A stretch of DNA of 64,000 nucleotides from Alteribacter lacisalsi (GCF_003226345.1 NZ_PDOF01000001.1:930001-994000), one strand, 5' to 3'. Positions 17,734 to 26,302 are shown, counted from the first letter of the stretch. Notes: generated by a model from the sequence alone, not told the origin. Numbers and translations are program-made.

Positions 17734-18086
17734 TTCGACTCTTCAAGCAGCTGTTTTTTTACTTTGTCCATTTTCTTTTCACAGTTTCTGATAATGTGCT
17801 CAGGGAACGTTTCATTATCATACTCTACACCGTGCGGGTAATAATGTTTTCCAAGGAACGCCTTTAGAATTTTTACAATGCTGTGGGGCTGAGGAATTTC
17901 ACCTTCCACTGCATATGCCTGTAAACGGAAATAATAGACGTCGTCCTTTACCTGATCAATGAACTTATAGTCAAACGTAGCACGCTCATAATCCCACTGG
18001 TATGTAAAACCGAGGTCTTCCATGACGCTTTCAATTAATTCAAACTCGACTTCGAGACCTTCAAGTTCTTCTACTTCAAATCTCAT
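17730..18086 (-). CDS. ylbA: YugN-like protein YlbA
   Basis: A 118-residue cytosolic protein with the YugN-like family pattern: an N-terminal strand MRFEVEELEGLEVEFELIES, GFTYQWDYERATFDYKF, and the C-terminal helical HYYPHGVEYDNETFPEHIIR. Function is unknown in the family; one member of B. subtilis occupies the same position between the cta genes and ylbB. ATG 18086 is chosen because AGGAGGT lies seven bases upstream; a longer frame starts without a site. It is transcribed towards the Asp23-like gene and overlaps its last four bases. Confidence 0.85.
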   Translation of the reverse strand: MRFEVEELEGLEVEFELIESVMEDLGFTYQWDYERATFDYKFIDQVKDDVYYFRLQAYAVEGEIPQPHSIVKILKAFLGKHYYPHGVEYDNETFPEHIIRNCEKKMDKVKKQLLEESN

Positions 18087-18299
18087 ATTCGTATACCTCC
18101 TGCATCTGTGTCTGGTTTCATTCCTTTTTATTCTATTACGAAATCGGTCAGGATGCAACGAAACCTTCTGTATAGCAGGGATTGTTCACGGTTTCGCCAA
18201 TCCCGAAGCTTTTACGGGAAGTCCAGCTGCCTCCTGAAGGTATAAAACAGAGTTTCGGGGGGACATTACCCTTTGAGAAAACCTGAAGGAGGGAACACG

Positions 18300-18728
18300 A
18301 TGAAAAGTCTTAAAGATGTGATGACGACAAATGTAGAATGCTGTGCACCTGATGATAACCTATATGAAGCAGCGGTTAAAATGAAAAAATACGACGTAGG
18401 AGCAATTCCGGTGTGCGAGGGGGACCATCTGCTCGGTATGGTAACCGACAGGGATATTGTTATGAGAGGTGTCGCCGAAAAGCGCCCCAACTCATGCGAT
18501 GTTAAAGAAGTAATGAGTGACAGGCTCATCACCGCTGATCCCGGGATGATCGTAGATCAGGCTGCCCAGATGATGGCCGAAAAGCAGATTCGCAGACTGC
18601 CGATCGTGGATAACCAGAAGCTGGTGGGGATTGTATCCCTTGGGGATCTGGCGATTCACACGTCAACCACCGATGAAGCCATTTTTGCCCTGTCCGAAAT
18701 ATCAGAACGGCCGGAAGTACATCATTAA
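18300..18728 (+). CDS. ylbB: CBS-domain protein YlbB
   Basis: A 142-residue protein made of two CBS domains (about residues 7-62 and 72-128): MTTNVECCAPDDNLYEAAVK with GMVTDRDIV, then MSDRLITADPGM with RRLPIVDNQKLVGIVSLGDL. CBS pairs bind adenine nucleotides and sense energy state. No effector domain is fused. ATG 18300 has GAAGGAGGG upstream. It lies between ylbA and ylbC, as in B. subtilis, and ends in a terminator. Confidence 0.9.
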   Translation: MKSLKDVMTTNVECCAPDDNLYEAAVKMKKYDVGAIPVCEGDHLLGMVTDRDIVMRGVAEKRPNSCDVKEVMSDRLITADPGMIVDQAAQMMAEKQIRRLPIVDNQKLVGIVSLGDLAIHTSTTDEAIFALSEISERPEVHH

Positions 18729-18767
18729 ATACAGCAGTTTAATTAACAATATATTAATTATGTTAAC

Positions 18768-18803
18768 AAAAAACAGTGTGCCACTTTCGGCATGCTGTTT
18801 TTT
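18768..18803 (+). terminator. Terminator after ylbB
   Basis: AAAAAACAGTGTGCC pairs with GGCATGCTGTTTTTT (two wobble pairs) around ACTTTC, ending in a T run. Confidence 0.8.
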
Positions 18804-18965
18804 AATGAGACTCCTTGAACAGCGACTGCATTCGTTTACAGTGAAGGCGGTTAGGGAATGAATGGTAATGTCATCTTGAATTTTCCTGAATCTTTACGGA
18901 AAACGTTTTTTCAGATAGAGTTAAAGTATGTTTTAACGGCTTAGGCCGAAGCAGGAGGAGAGTCT

Positions 18966-20156
18966 ATGCGTATTGCGTTCAAACTATTATTTATTGCATT
19001 CGGTCTCGGACTGATTGCTTATATGTTCTCTCTGGACGACCAGGCTCAGGAAGAATTGAGAGAAGAGCTTCCTGTTCTTGGAGATGGTGTCCTGCCGGAT
19101 GAGAGTGATGATGCTGAGGACCTTGGCGACGAAGGTGCAGACAAGGATACAAATGAAGAGGAAGATGGACCTGTCGATGAAGGAAATGGCATGGAGGATA
19201 CAGACGAACCGGAAGAACAGGTTTCCTCATCTGAAGAAGGAGCGAATGAAGAATCGGAAGCCGGTGACACTTTGGATCTTCAGGGAGGCTATCATACATA
19301 CATTGGGATGGATGCAGATGAGCTGACAGAACAGATGGGCGATCCTGATCGGAGAGATCCTACACAGTATGGATATGAGTGGTACGTTTGGAACGATGAG
19401 GAATATCTTCAGGCAGGAGTTGCCGGCGGCGAAGTGGTGACCGTTTATACGAATGCGGTTTCCGGGCAGGCAGAACCGTTTACGATCGGTGAGAGCTACA
19501 GTACTTATCGGGATGACTGGAGTTTTCAGCAGGAAGTTTCACTTTCGGGGGATTACAGTACCTTCCAGTTCAACCTCTCGGAGGCTGACCTTGAGACAAG
19601 ACCGCTGGTGGAAATGGACGGTGTGTATATCCAGCTTTACTTCGATACGTTTGAGGGGTCCCTTTCCTCAATCCGTTACTCCGATGCTGAAACGATAGTC
19701 CTGCATCAGCCTTATGCTCTAACGTACTCCCGTTCAATGCCCGATAAACCGGATTTAACCGATGAAGAGTGGGAGCAGGTAGAAGAGGGGATGGCGCGGC
19801 AGGTTTTCGATTTGACAAACAATTTCCGTTCAAGGCATGGTCTTGAAGCCCTCGACTGGGACGAGGATACAGCCCGTGTGGCTTTCTACCACAGTAAGGA
19901 TATGTATGAGAACGAGTATTTTTCTCATTCATCACCGAATCATGGTGAACTCAGTGATCGTCTGACTGCTGAAGGCGTGCAGTATCACATGGCGGCTGAA
20001 AATATTGCTGCAAGATATGATGATGCTGCAGCTGCAGTGGAAGGGTGGCTGAACAGTGAAGGGCACAGAGTGAATCTGAAGCATGAGGATCTTACTCATC
20101 TGGGAGTAGGCGTTTACCGTGAATTTTACACCCAGAATTTTATAACACCTTGGTAA
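18966..20156 (+). CDS. ylbC: YlbC, secreted CAP-domain protein
   Basis: A 396-residue exported or membrane-anchored protein. Residues 3-22 are a hydrophobic anchor or signal (KLLFIAFGLGLIAYMF). Residues 25-100 form a very acidic Asp/Glu/Ser linker. A CAP-associated N-terminal domain follows (about 105-250, starting YHTYIGMDADELTEQMGDP), then a CAP/SCP domain (about 270-390) with FRSRHGLEALDWDE, HSKDMYENEYFSHSSP and NSEGHRVNLKHEDLTHLGVG. CAP proteins of Bacillus are extracellular; the B. subtilis YlbC role is not established. The linker is longer and more acidic than I would expect and may reflect salt adaptation. GCAGGAGGAG precedes ATG 18966. Confidence 0.9.
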   Translation: MRIAFKLLFIAFGLGLIAYMFSLDDQAQEELREELPVLGDGVLPDESDDAEDLGDEGADKDTNEEEDGPVDEGNGMEDTDEPEEQVSSSEEGANEESEAGDTLDLQGGYHTYIGMDADELTEQMGDPDRRDPTQYGYEWYVWNDEEYLQAGVAGGEVVTVYTNAVSGQAEPFTIGESYSTYRDDWSFQQEVSLSGDYSTFQFNLSEADLETRPLVEMDGVYIQLYFDTFEGSLSSIRYSDAETIVLHQPYALTYSRSMPDKPDLTDEEWEQVEEGMARQVFDLTNNFRSRHGLEALDWDEDTARVAFYHSKDMYENEYFSHSSPNHGELSDRLTAEGVQYHMAAENIAARYDDAAAAVEGWLNSEGHRVNLKHEDLTHLGVGVYREFYTQNFITPW

Positions 20157-20165
20157 CATATTGAG

Positions 20166-20369
20166 GCTGGGACAAAAGTGAAATGTATAGAAGAAAATCC
20201 GAACAAAAAGCTCATTAGTGGATGAAGTATACACCGGCTCCTGCGGTAGGAAAAGCACACGGGGGCTCAGCCGCTTCCCTCGGAAAGCGGGGTATATTTC
20301 AGCAGCAACTGATCTGCATCGCATGCTGATTGTTGGGATTTTCGTCTGTATAAATACTTCTGTCCCAGC
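20166..20369 (+). repeat. Intergenic inverted-repeat element, type C
   Basis: About 204 bp bounded by GCTGGGACA (20166-20174) and TGTCCCAGC (20361-20369). Further imperfect pairing continues inward (TAGAAGAAAATCC with GGATTTTCGTCTGTA). A run of T follows at 20370, so the right arm can also terminate ylbC transcription. GCTGGGACA-type intergenic elements occur in many Firmicutes; the origin is not settled here. Confidence 0.65.
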
Positions 20370-20439
20370 TTTTTTTTGTTTGCTGACCTTAAAATGACAT
20401 GAGGAAAAGCGCTCATAAGCGGTTCATAGCTTTTTAAAA

Positions 20440-20614
20440 GGCTCTGTTATAGTCCGTTGTTGATTTACGCTCACTGCGCTCCCTTTCCGCGGGCACCACT
20501 GCAGCCTCCTCGGCAAAATCGCCCTGCGGGGTCTTCCGTCGGTGCTGTTCCAGCAGGAGTATCACGCGTTCGCTCCAATCACTTTTTAAAATCCACAGTA
20601 AAATTTACAGAGCC
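20440..20614 (-). mobile_element. MITE-like element, type A (copy 2, reversed)
   Basis: A 175-bp element with terminal inverted repeats GGCTCTGTTATAG (20440-20452) and its counterpart ending TTTACAGAGCC at 20614. The core is the reverse complement of the copy at 9991-10170 (CTCCCTTTCCGCGGGCAC, GCCTCCTCGG, CGCCCTGCGGGGTCTTC). It is flanked by a perfect 9-bp direct repeat TTTTTAAAA (20431-20439 and 20615-20623), which looks like a target-site duplication. No coding capacity. Confidence 0.8.
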
Positions 20615-20695
20615 TTTTTAAAAAATAGGCTCACGCTCAGGAGGGCGTCTGACTAGGATAGTAACAGAGATAAACTGAATCAGGAGGTGTGTACG

Positions 20696-21130
20696 GTGAG
20701 CGGAAACCTTCATCCGGACATTCAGAAATTCAAATCATTCGTAAAAAATCGTCCCTATGTTCTCCGGGATGTGAAAAGTAAGGAAAAGACACTTCAGGAC
20801 CTGTATGAAGAATGGGCCCTTTTTGGTGATGATGATCCTGTATGGGAAACGTATAAAGAAGAAAATCCGGACGCGGCAGCAGAGGCCTCGGTCACAACAG
20901 AGGCTTCAGCCTCAGGTGATTCATCGTCTGCAGGCACAGGTTCTACAGCAGCCAGTATCCTTGCTATGCTGAAGTCAATGAATATGAATGACCTGCAGCA
21001 CCAGCTTGCCCAGTTTAACGGTGCTCTTACGTCCATCCAGGAGCTTCTGGGAACGTTTAGACAAGGGGGAAACAATCAGGGAGGACAGTCTAATTCATCC
21101 TCCTCGCCATTTTCTTTCAGAGACGACTAA
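20696..21130 (+). CDS. ylbD: YlbD, spore coat protein
   Basis: A 144-residue protein of the YlbD family, described as a spore coat component in B. subtilis. The conserved N-terminal part (HPDIQKFKSFVKNRPYVLRD, EKTLQDLYEEWALFGDDDPVW, about 5-60) is followed by an Ala/Ser/Glu low-complexity segment and a Gln/Gly/Ser-rich tail. GTG 20696 lies seven bases after AGGAGGT and gives a start close to the conserved part. It precedes ylbE by 14 bp, as in B. subtilis, and probably forms an operon with it. The two repeats upstream separate it from ylbC. Confidence 0.9.
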   Translation: MSGNLHPDIQKFKSFVKNRPYVLRDVKSKEKTLQDLYEEWALFGDDDPVWETYKEENPDAAAEASVTTEASASGDSSSAGTGSTAASILAMLKSMNMNDLQHQLAQFNGALTSIQELLGTFRQGGNNQGGQSNSSSSPFSFRDD

Positions 21131-21144
21131 TAGGGGGGCGGAAA

Positions 21145-21384
21145 ATGAGACCAGAAGTCTTACAGCAGGTGCGAGCCAAGCCTGAATTGTGGAAATATCT
21201 CCGTCTTCATCCGGGATGGTACCGGAAGTTGGCAAGAAATCCAGCCTCTCTTCAGGAAATGGAGAAGGAATCCCGTGTTTTCTATGGAAAGACATTTCCT
21301 CAGCGCATGGACAAAATTCAGAATAACGTCAATCTTGCCTCCATGCTGTTTGAGATGGTTAGGCAGATGGGACAGCAGTCGTGA
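21145..21384 (+). CDS. ylbE: YlbE-like protein
   Basis: A 79-residue basic, helical protein of the YlbE family. It shows RAKPELWKYLRLHPGWYRKL near the N-terminus, then NPASLQEMEKESRVFYGKTF and a C-terminal amphipathic helix. Function unknown. It follows ylbD by 14 bp with TAGGGGGGCGG as ribosome site and its stop is inside the stem of a terminator. Confidence 0.88.
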   Translation: MRPEVLQQVRAKPELWKYLRLHPGWYRKLARNPASLQEMEKESRVFYGKTFPQRMDKIQNNVNLASMLFEMVRQMGQQS

Positions 21385-21409
21385 TCGCCCCTGGCATCAC
21401 GACTTTTTT
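21378..21409 (+). terminator. Terminator of ylbD-ylbE
   Basis: GTCGTGAT and ATCACGAC form an 8-bp stem, followed by a T run (21404-21409). The left arm overlaps the ylbE stop codon. Confidence 0.8.
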
Positions 21410-21465
21410 GTTATTTAGGAATTTATAAAATTCGGTAACTGTTGATATATCATTTTTATTCGGAG

Positions 21466-21540
21466 TTGCACGCCGGCAGTGAGACTCCTGCGGCAGTGGC
21501 TCAGCGCCACCACCGCGGAAAGCGAACGGACGGCGTGAAA
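21466..21540 (+). repeat. Dispersed repeat, type B (copy 1)
   Basis: A 75-bp repeat with ends CACGCCGG and CGGCGTG, containing CAGTGAGACTCCTGCGGCA and CCGCGGAAAGCGAACGGA. A reversed copy lies at 46171-46293. It shares ACTCCTGCGG and CCGCGGAAAG with type A. The rest of the 366-bp gap before the helicase gene has no gene. Confidence 0.7.
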
Positions 21541-21750
21541 CGCAGTTTTTATGTTTAGGTGCGTCAGGGCTTTTGTTCCTGTTGAAGGAGAGAACACCTC
21601 CGGAAATCAGTAAACAATTAAGCGCTCGAGTTATCAATTTTCGTGTAACAGCACTTGATTCCCGGGGCCGGCAGTGCATAAAAAGAGACGAGCAGCAAAT
21701 AGTAACAGCAAGGCACATGCCTGATTATGGAAATTAAAGGAGGCAGAATA

Positions 21751-23394
21751 ATGAACGGTGAACGCCCCCTTCTGGTAAGAGAGGACGGTTCCATTTACCT
21801 GGATACGCGTCACAAAGCCTGTAAAATTGTCCAGCCGATCATTCAGGACATCGCCGGTCTCGTTCAATCACCTTCGGATGTCCATGTCTATAAAATAAGT
21901 CCCCATTCGATTTGGTATGCGTGTGAGCGGGGGATCTCATTTGAGGAAATTCACGCATTTTTTAATGAGTACGGTAAACTGCCCCCGCCTCAGTCACTTA
22001 TGAACCGTTTAAAAGAGACCTTTGGGAAATACGGTATGCTCGTACTGGAGAAAGATCAGGATAAATTTGTACTTTCAGCCGATGAACCAGGACACCTGGA
22101 TAAACTGTTTAAAGGTACGAAGAAAATTGTGTCCCGAAATGGTGGAAAAGAACAGATTGTCATAGAAGCTGAAGAACGGGGTGAATTGAAACGAAGGCTG
22201 ATGGACCTCGGCTACCCGGTTATTGATAAAGGCGGTTACACAGAAGGAACAAGAATTCCATTCCGCCTCACAGACGGACTCAGACTGAGAGGATATCAGG
22301 AGGAAGCCGTTCAGGCTGTATTGAAGCCCGCTTCAATGGATGAGGGAAACGGGGTTATTGTTATGCCGTGCGGGTCGGGCAAGACCATGACCGGTATCGC
22401 ACTCATGGCAGCCCTCCAGCAGGAAACGCTGATCCTCACTCCGAACGAAACGTCTGTCAGGCAGTGGGTGAGGGAAATGCGCCGATGGACAACCCTTAAC
22501 GACGGACAGATAGGAATTTACTCAGGGAAGGAAAAAAGACTTGCCCCTGTAACCGTTACAACTTATCAAATGCTTACCAGACGAAATCCTTCCGACAAGT
22601 CGTTTACCCACCTCCCCGTATTTCAGACAAGGAAGTGGGGTCTGATCCTTTACGATGAGGTTCACCTCCTACCTGCCCCTTTATTCCGTTTTGCCTCTGA
22701 TTTGCAGAGTACGAGGCGGGCGGGACTGACAGCTACCTGTGTTCGGGAGGATGGAAGGGAAAAAGATATTTTCAGCCTGGTCGGGCCGAAGCGGTACGAA
22801 CTGGGTATTCGGAGCCTGGAGGAAAACGGCTGGCTGTCAAAGCCGGACTGCCGGGAAATTAAAGTGGCGTTCAAGGAAGTTGACAAGGCCCGTTACTGGA
22901 CTCTTGGAAAAAGAGAAAAGTACCGGTTTGCAAGCGAAAACAGAATGAAACTGGACGTGACAGCAAGTCTTCTGAATCGTCACAGAGGTGAAAAAATAAT
23001 CATTATCGGTCATTACCTTGATCAGCTTAAAGCTGTAAGCATGCAGTTCGGACTGCCCCTCATTACGGGGGAAACACCGGTTGACGAGCGCGAGAAGCTG
23101 TTTCAGGCGTTCCGTAATTCAGACATTACCTGCCTGGTTCTGAGCAAAGTGGCGAATCTGGCCCTTGACCTTCCGGATGCACAAACAGGTATTCAGCTCT
23201 CGGGCACTTATGGATCAAGACAGGAAGAAGCCCAGCGTATCGGCCGTCTCCTCCGTCCCTCTGCCAAAAGCAGGAGTGTCACCTTTTATTCTATAGTGAC
23301 TGCAGGTACACAGGAAGAGGAGCGGTCGGGCAATCGCCAGCTTTTTATGCTCGATCAGGGCTATACGTATTCATCAGAGGAGTGGAGTTCATGA
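21751..23394 (+). CDS. XPB/Rad25-type DNA repair helicase
   Basis: A 547-residue superfamily 2 helicase. An N-terminal damage-recognition-like region (about 1-170) precedes two RecA-like domains. Motifs: Walker A in MPCGSGKTM (about 208-212), DEVH Walker B (about 302-305), GLTAT (motif III), the XPB-specific RED motif in CVREDGRE (about 332-334), and QRIGRLLRP (motif VI). XPB proteins open DNA around lesions in eukaryotic and archaeal excision repair; bacterial homologues unwind 3-prime to 5-prime. ATG 21751 has AAAGGAGG upstream. The stop overlaps the next gene's start (ATGA), so translation is coupled to the companion and uvsE genes. This operon is absent between ylbE and ylbF in B. subtilis. 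Confidence 0.92.
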   Translation: MNGERPLLVREDGSIYLDTRHKACKIVQPIIQDIAGLVQSPSDVHVYKISPHSIWYACERGISFEEIHAFFNEYGKLPPPQSLMNRLKETFGKYGMLVLEKDQDKFVLSADEPGHLDKLFKGTKKIVSRNGGKEQIVIEAEERGELKRRLMDLGYPVIDKGGYTEGTRIPFRLTDGLRLRGYQEEAVQAVLKPASMDEGNGVIVMPCGSGKTMTGIALMAALQQETLILTPNETSVRQWVREMRRWTTLNDGQIGIYSGKEKRLAPVTVTTYQMLTRRNPSDKSFTHLPVFQTRKWGLILYDEVHLLPAPLFRFASDLQSTRRAGLTATCVREDGREKDIFSLVGPKRYELGIRSLEENGWLSKPDCREIKVAFKEVDKARYWTLGKREKYRFASENRMKLDVTASLLNRHRGEKIIIIGHYLDQLKAVSMQFGLPLITGETPVDEREKLFQAFRNSDITCLVLSKVANLALDLPDAQTGIQLSGTYGSRQEEAQRIGRLLRPSAKSRSVTFYSIVTAGTQEEERSGNRQLFMLDQGYTYSSEEWSS

Positions 23395-24800
23395 AATTGT
23401 CGGTTATCAGCGCAGGTCTCGACCCCTTGTTGCTGAAACAAGTGGAGGAAAACAGGCGGGTCAGAGGGCTGCCGCCTTTGTCGGCTTATCAGACCCTTGA
23501 GCAGGTAATGTCACTTTTGGGACCACGTGAGCAAAGGGTGCTTAAAAAAATCAGTAAGACCCCTCCGGGAACGAAGGAAACCGTTCATTTTTCTTCGTTT
23601 CTGGATAAGGTCGCATTTCAGGAACTGGAAAAAGCAGGCCTCGTTTTTACAATCGTACATCACTGCGGGGAGGAAGAGTACATCGTGCCGCGTGAAAGTA
23701 AAAACGGTGTTAACCTGCCCGTCCAGGAAAGAGAACAGATTTGTTACAGCCATACGTTCAAAATGATAAAAGGTCTTGCCGATGAGCTTGCACGGCCGTT
23801 ACCGGCAGGAAAAAACAAGGAAACCCTGTCAGAACAGATCTGCCGCAATTTCAGCATTAACAGGGAACAGATAGAGGGATTAATCCGTTACCGTTTCGAT
23901 GATCTGCTTGAATTCTCGGCGGGGAAAAAAACTCCCCTAATAAACTCGGTAAACTTTGAAGAGGGCGGGAAACCGGGAGCTGGTGTGATGGATATCGGCA
24001 ATATGGAGTGGATTGTTCCTCTGTCCCTTTCCCCTTCTGCACTTCTCGAGGTGTTTTTGTGGGGAGAAGCCGAAGATTGCGAAGAAGCTGTAAAGTCCGG
24101 AGCGGTTAAGGTGGCATTCTCCCGGGAAAGTGTTAAAAAAGCAAGAAAAGCAGGCAGGAAAACGGAAACCTTTATTCAGAGATTTAAGGAAGAGTTATCT
24201 GATATTGAGACCTTCACATTCCACCTGAATCGATTTCTCGATCTCTCAGCTCCGGCTGAACGTGTCGGGGTTTATGAAGCATACCGCTTTATGGACAACG
24301 GAGCAAAAACAGCAGCGAAAGCTCTTTTCCAGGAAAAAGACATCTCTTTCTGCGAGGGGATGAACAACGTCATCTTTGTGCCATCTGATTCTGTACCTAC
24401 GGCGGAAAAACTGCTTAGAAAAGCGGGCATGCTGCCGGCGAAGGAAGAACGTGCAGAAAGCGGAGCCGCGCCGGACTGGCACTTATCCATTGGTGAGACA
24501 AAACCGGAAACTGAAGATCTCGGCAGTCTTCCACGACAATGGTTTTCCCTGACGCCTTATGAACCGCAAATGATGCTTCGGTTTGTAAGGCAGGCCTGCC
24601 TCCTCAAAGTACCTCTTGTCTTCATGGGGAGAGAAAAAACAGTCACTGTTGCTGAAGTTATGCAGCTTTATGTAAAAGGGGAACCACGGGCGTTTTTTAC
24701 TTCAGAGAGCGGAGAGAGAGTTTACATCGACGAGATCTCTTCGGCAGCCCTCGTATCCGGGGATTCTGTCCGTAAAATGATCTGTGAGGGAACACTATGA
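23391..24800 (+). CDS. Helicase-associated companion protein
   Basis: A 469-residue cytosolic protein with no enzyme motif I can identify. The C-terminal third (RQWFSLTPYEPQMMLRFVRQ followed by VPLVFMGREKTVTVAEVMQL, about 380-450) resembles the helicase-associated, WYL-like or XPB-accessory region of proteins that accompany bacterial XPB genes. Several short helices suggest winged-helix modules in the N-terminal half (LEKAGLVFTIVH; NFSINREQIEGLIRYRFDDL). ATG 23391 overlaps the helicase stop by ATGA, with AGAGGAG upstream, and its own stop overlaps uvsE by ATGA. Context suggests a bridging or loading factor between helicase and endonuclease. That role is inference. Confidence 0.75.
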   Translation: MKLSVISAGLDPLLLKQVEENRRVRGLPPLSAYQTLEQVMSLLGPREQRVLKKISKTPPGTKETVHFSSFLDKVAFQELEKAGLVFTIVHHCGEEEYIVPRESKNGVNLPVQEREQICYSHTFKMIKGLADELARPLPAGKNKETLSEQICRNFSINREQIEGLIRYRFDDLLEFSAGKKTPLINSVNFEEGGKPGAGVMDIGNMEWIVPLSLSPSALLEVFLWGEAEDCEEAVKSGAVKVAFSRESVKKARKAGRKTETFIQRFKEELSDIETFTFHLNRFLDLSAPAERVGVYEAYRFMDNGAKTAAKALFQEKDISFCEGMNNVIFVPSDSVPTAEKLLRKAGMLPAKEERAESGAAPDWHLSIGETKPETEDLGSLPRQWFSLTPYEPQMMLRFVRQACLLKVPLVFMGREKTVTVAEVMQLYVKGEPRAFFTSESGERVYIDEISSAALVSGDSVRKMICEGTL

Positions 24801-25759
24801 GAATTCGATTCGGCTATGTGGCGATGAGCTTAAACCTGAGCAATGCTTCTCCGTCCAGGACGATGACGGCAGCCCAGTTCGAAAAACTGGATAACCGTGA
24901 GGCCGGAATAAGGAAACTTGAACGAATCTCTTCCATGAACCTGGAAAGCTGCAGAAGACTCCTGCTTCACAATGCGGCACATGACATTACTTTTTTCCGA
25001 TTATCCTCAAGGTTGGTGCCCCTGGTGAACCATCCGTTTACCGAAGGGTGGAAATGGGACAGAGCAATCAAGGAGGACCTGAACCAATTGGGGGATGTTA
25101 TAAAGAAGACCGGTTCCCGAGTGGATTTTCACCCGGATCATTTTACAGTTCTCAATACAGAAGATGACGACTTGTTTAAGCGTTCGCTTCATGTTCTTCT
25201 CTATCACTATAAACTCCTAAAAGGTATGAACCAGGAACCTCGCCACCGGGCGGTGATCCACATTGGAGGGAAAAAACACGGTGTGGACAAAGGACTCGAA
25301 ACCTTTGTTGACCGGTTTCAGGAAATCCCTGTTTCACTTGGGAGTATGCTCATGCTCGAAAATGACGATACGAACTATTCCATCGAGCACGCCCTATATC
25401 TCGGTGAAAAGCTTGGAATTCCGGTTGTTTTCGATCTCCATCATCACGATGTGCATGGGGCGACACCGGTGTCAGTATTCTGGGACCGTGTCATAGGGAC
25501 ATGGTCTCACAGTCCTCTGCCGATAAAAATGCATGTATCGAGCCCCCGTGACCACCCAATGGATAAAAGTCACGCAGATTACATTGATGCTGACAGGCTT
25601 TATTCGTTTTTAAGGGAAATATGCGGCAGCACCGAACAAATCGATATCATGATCGAAGCGAAGAGAAAGGATGAATCACTCTTCAGGCTGATGGCTGATC
25701 TTAAGGATAAACCTGGTGTGAGACAAATTGATCAATCCTCCATTGAACTTGACTGCTGA
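24797..25759 (+). CDS. uvsE: UV damage endonuclease UvsE/UVDE
   Basis: A 320-residue TIM-barrel nuclease that nicks DNA 5-prime to UV photoproducts and abasic sites, starting a repair route independent of UvrABC. Family motifs are in place: N-terminal RFGYVAMSL, DITFFRLSS, VDFHPDHFTVLN (metal ligand His), HIGGKKHG, MLENDD (Glu), FDLHHHDVHG (Asp/His cluster), PIKMHVSSPRDHP (His) and MIEAKRKD (Glu and Lys). Length is usual for UvsE. It starts four bases inside the upstream gene (ATGA) and ends the three-gene operon with helicase and companion. B. subtilis has its homologue (ywjD) elsewhere. Confidence 0.93.
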   Translation: MRIRFGYVAMSLNLSNASPSRTMTAAQFEKLDNREAGIRKLERISSMNLESCRRLLLHNAAHDITFFRLSSRLVPLVNHPFTEGWKWDRAIKEDLNQLGDVIKKTGSRVDFHPDHFTVLNTEDDDLFKRSLHVLLYHYKLLKGMNQEPRHRAVIHIGGKKHGVDKGLETFVDRFQEIPVSLGSMLMLENDDTNYSIEHALYLGEKLGIPVVFDLHHHDVHGATPVSVFWDRVIGTWSHSPLPIKMHVSSPRDHPMDKSHADYIDADRLYSFLREICGSTEQIDIMIEAKRKDESLFRLMADLKDKPGVRQIDQSSIELDC

Positions 25760-25792
25760 GTTCATGTTATACTGCAGATGGAGGTGTTTACT

Positions 25793-26233
25793 ATGATCAC
25801 AACAGCGACAAGTTCGGATGTCCTCCATTCCGCTTATGACCTCGGAGACTTCGTCACAGAATCAGAAATTTACGCTGATTATATACATGCAAAAAACCTA
25901 ATGGAAAAAGACCGTGAAGCGCAGCGGCTGATCGGCTCGTTTCTGGAACTGAAAGACAAGTACGATGAGGTTCAGCGTTTTGGAAAATATCATCCTGATT
26001 ATAAGCAGATTACAAAGGATGTACGGGAAGCCAAAAGGCAGGTGGATCTTCACACCTCAATAGCTGAATATAAAAGAGCAGAAAAAGTCCTGGAAGACCT
26101 TCTGCGTGAAGTGAGTCTTATCATTGCCGACACGGTTTCCAAAAATGTGAAGGTACCTACCGGCAATCCGTTTTTTGACCAGGACGGATGCAGCGGCGGA
26201 TGCGGATCCGGCGGCAGCTGCGGCTGTTCCTAG
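25793..26233 (+). CDS. ylbF: YlbF/RicF, subunit of the Ric (RicAFT) complex
   Basis: A 146-residue helical protein of the YlbF/YmcA family. In B. subtilis, YlbF, YmcA and YaaT form an iron-sulfur complex that promotes mRNA processing by RNase Y and influences competence, biofilm and sporulation. The helical core spans about 15-115 (YADYIHAKNLMEKDREAQRL, DYKQITKDVREAKRQVDLH). The last 15 residues (GCSGGCGSGGSCGCS) give five cysteines in a Gly/Ser stretch, the cluster-binding tail. GGAGGTG lies six bases before ATG 25793. It directly follows uvsE by 33 bp and is followed by ylbG. Confidence 0.92.
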   Translation: MITTATSSDVLHSAYDLGDFVTESEIYADYIHAKNLMEKDREAQRLIGSFLELKDKYDEVQRFGKYHPDYKQITKDVREAKRQVDLHTSIAEYKRAEKVLEDLLREVSLIIADTVSKNVKVPTGNPFFDQDGCSGGCGSGGSCGCS

Positions 26234-26302
26234 TATTGCCACTGCTCTTTGTCAGTGCTAGACTATAGGTAATCAATGATTGACAGAGGGGATGGGAGCA
26301 GG

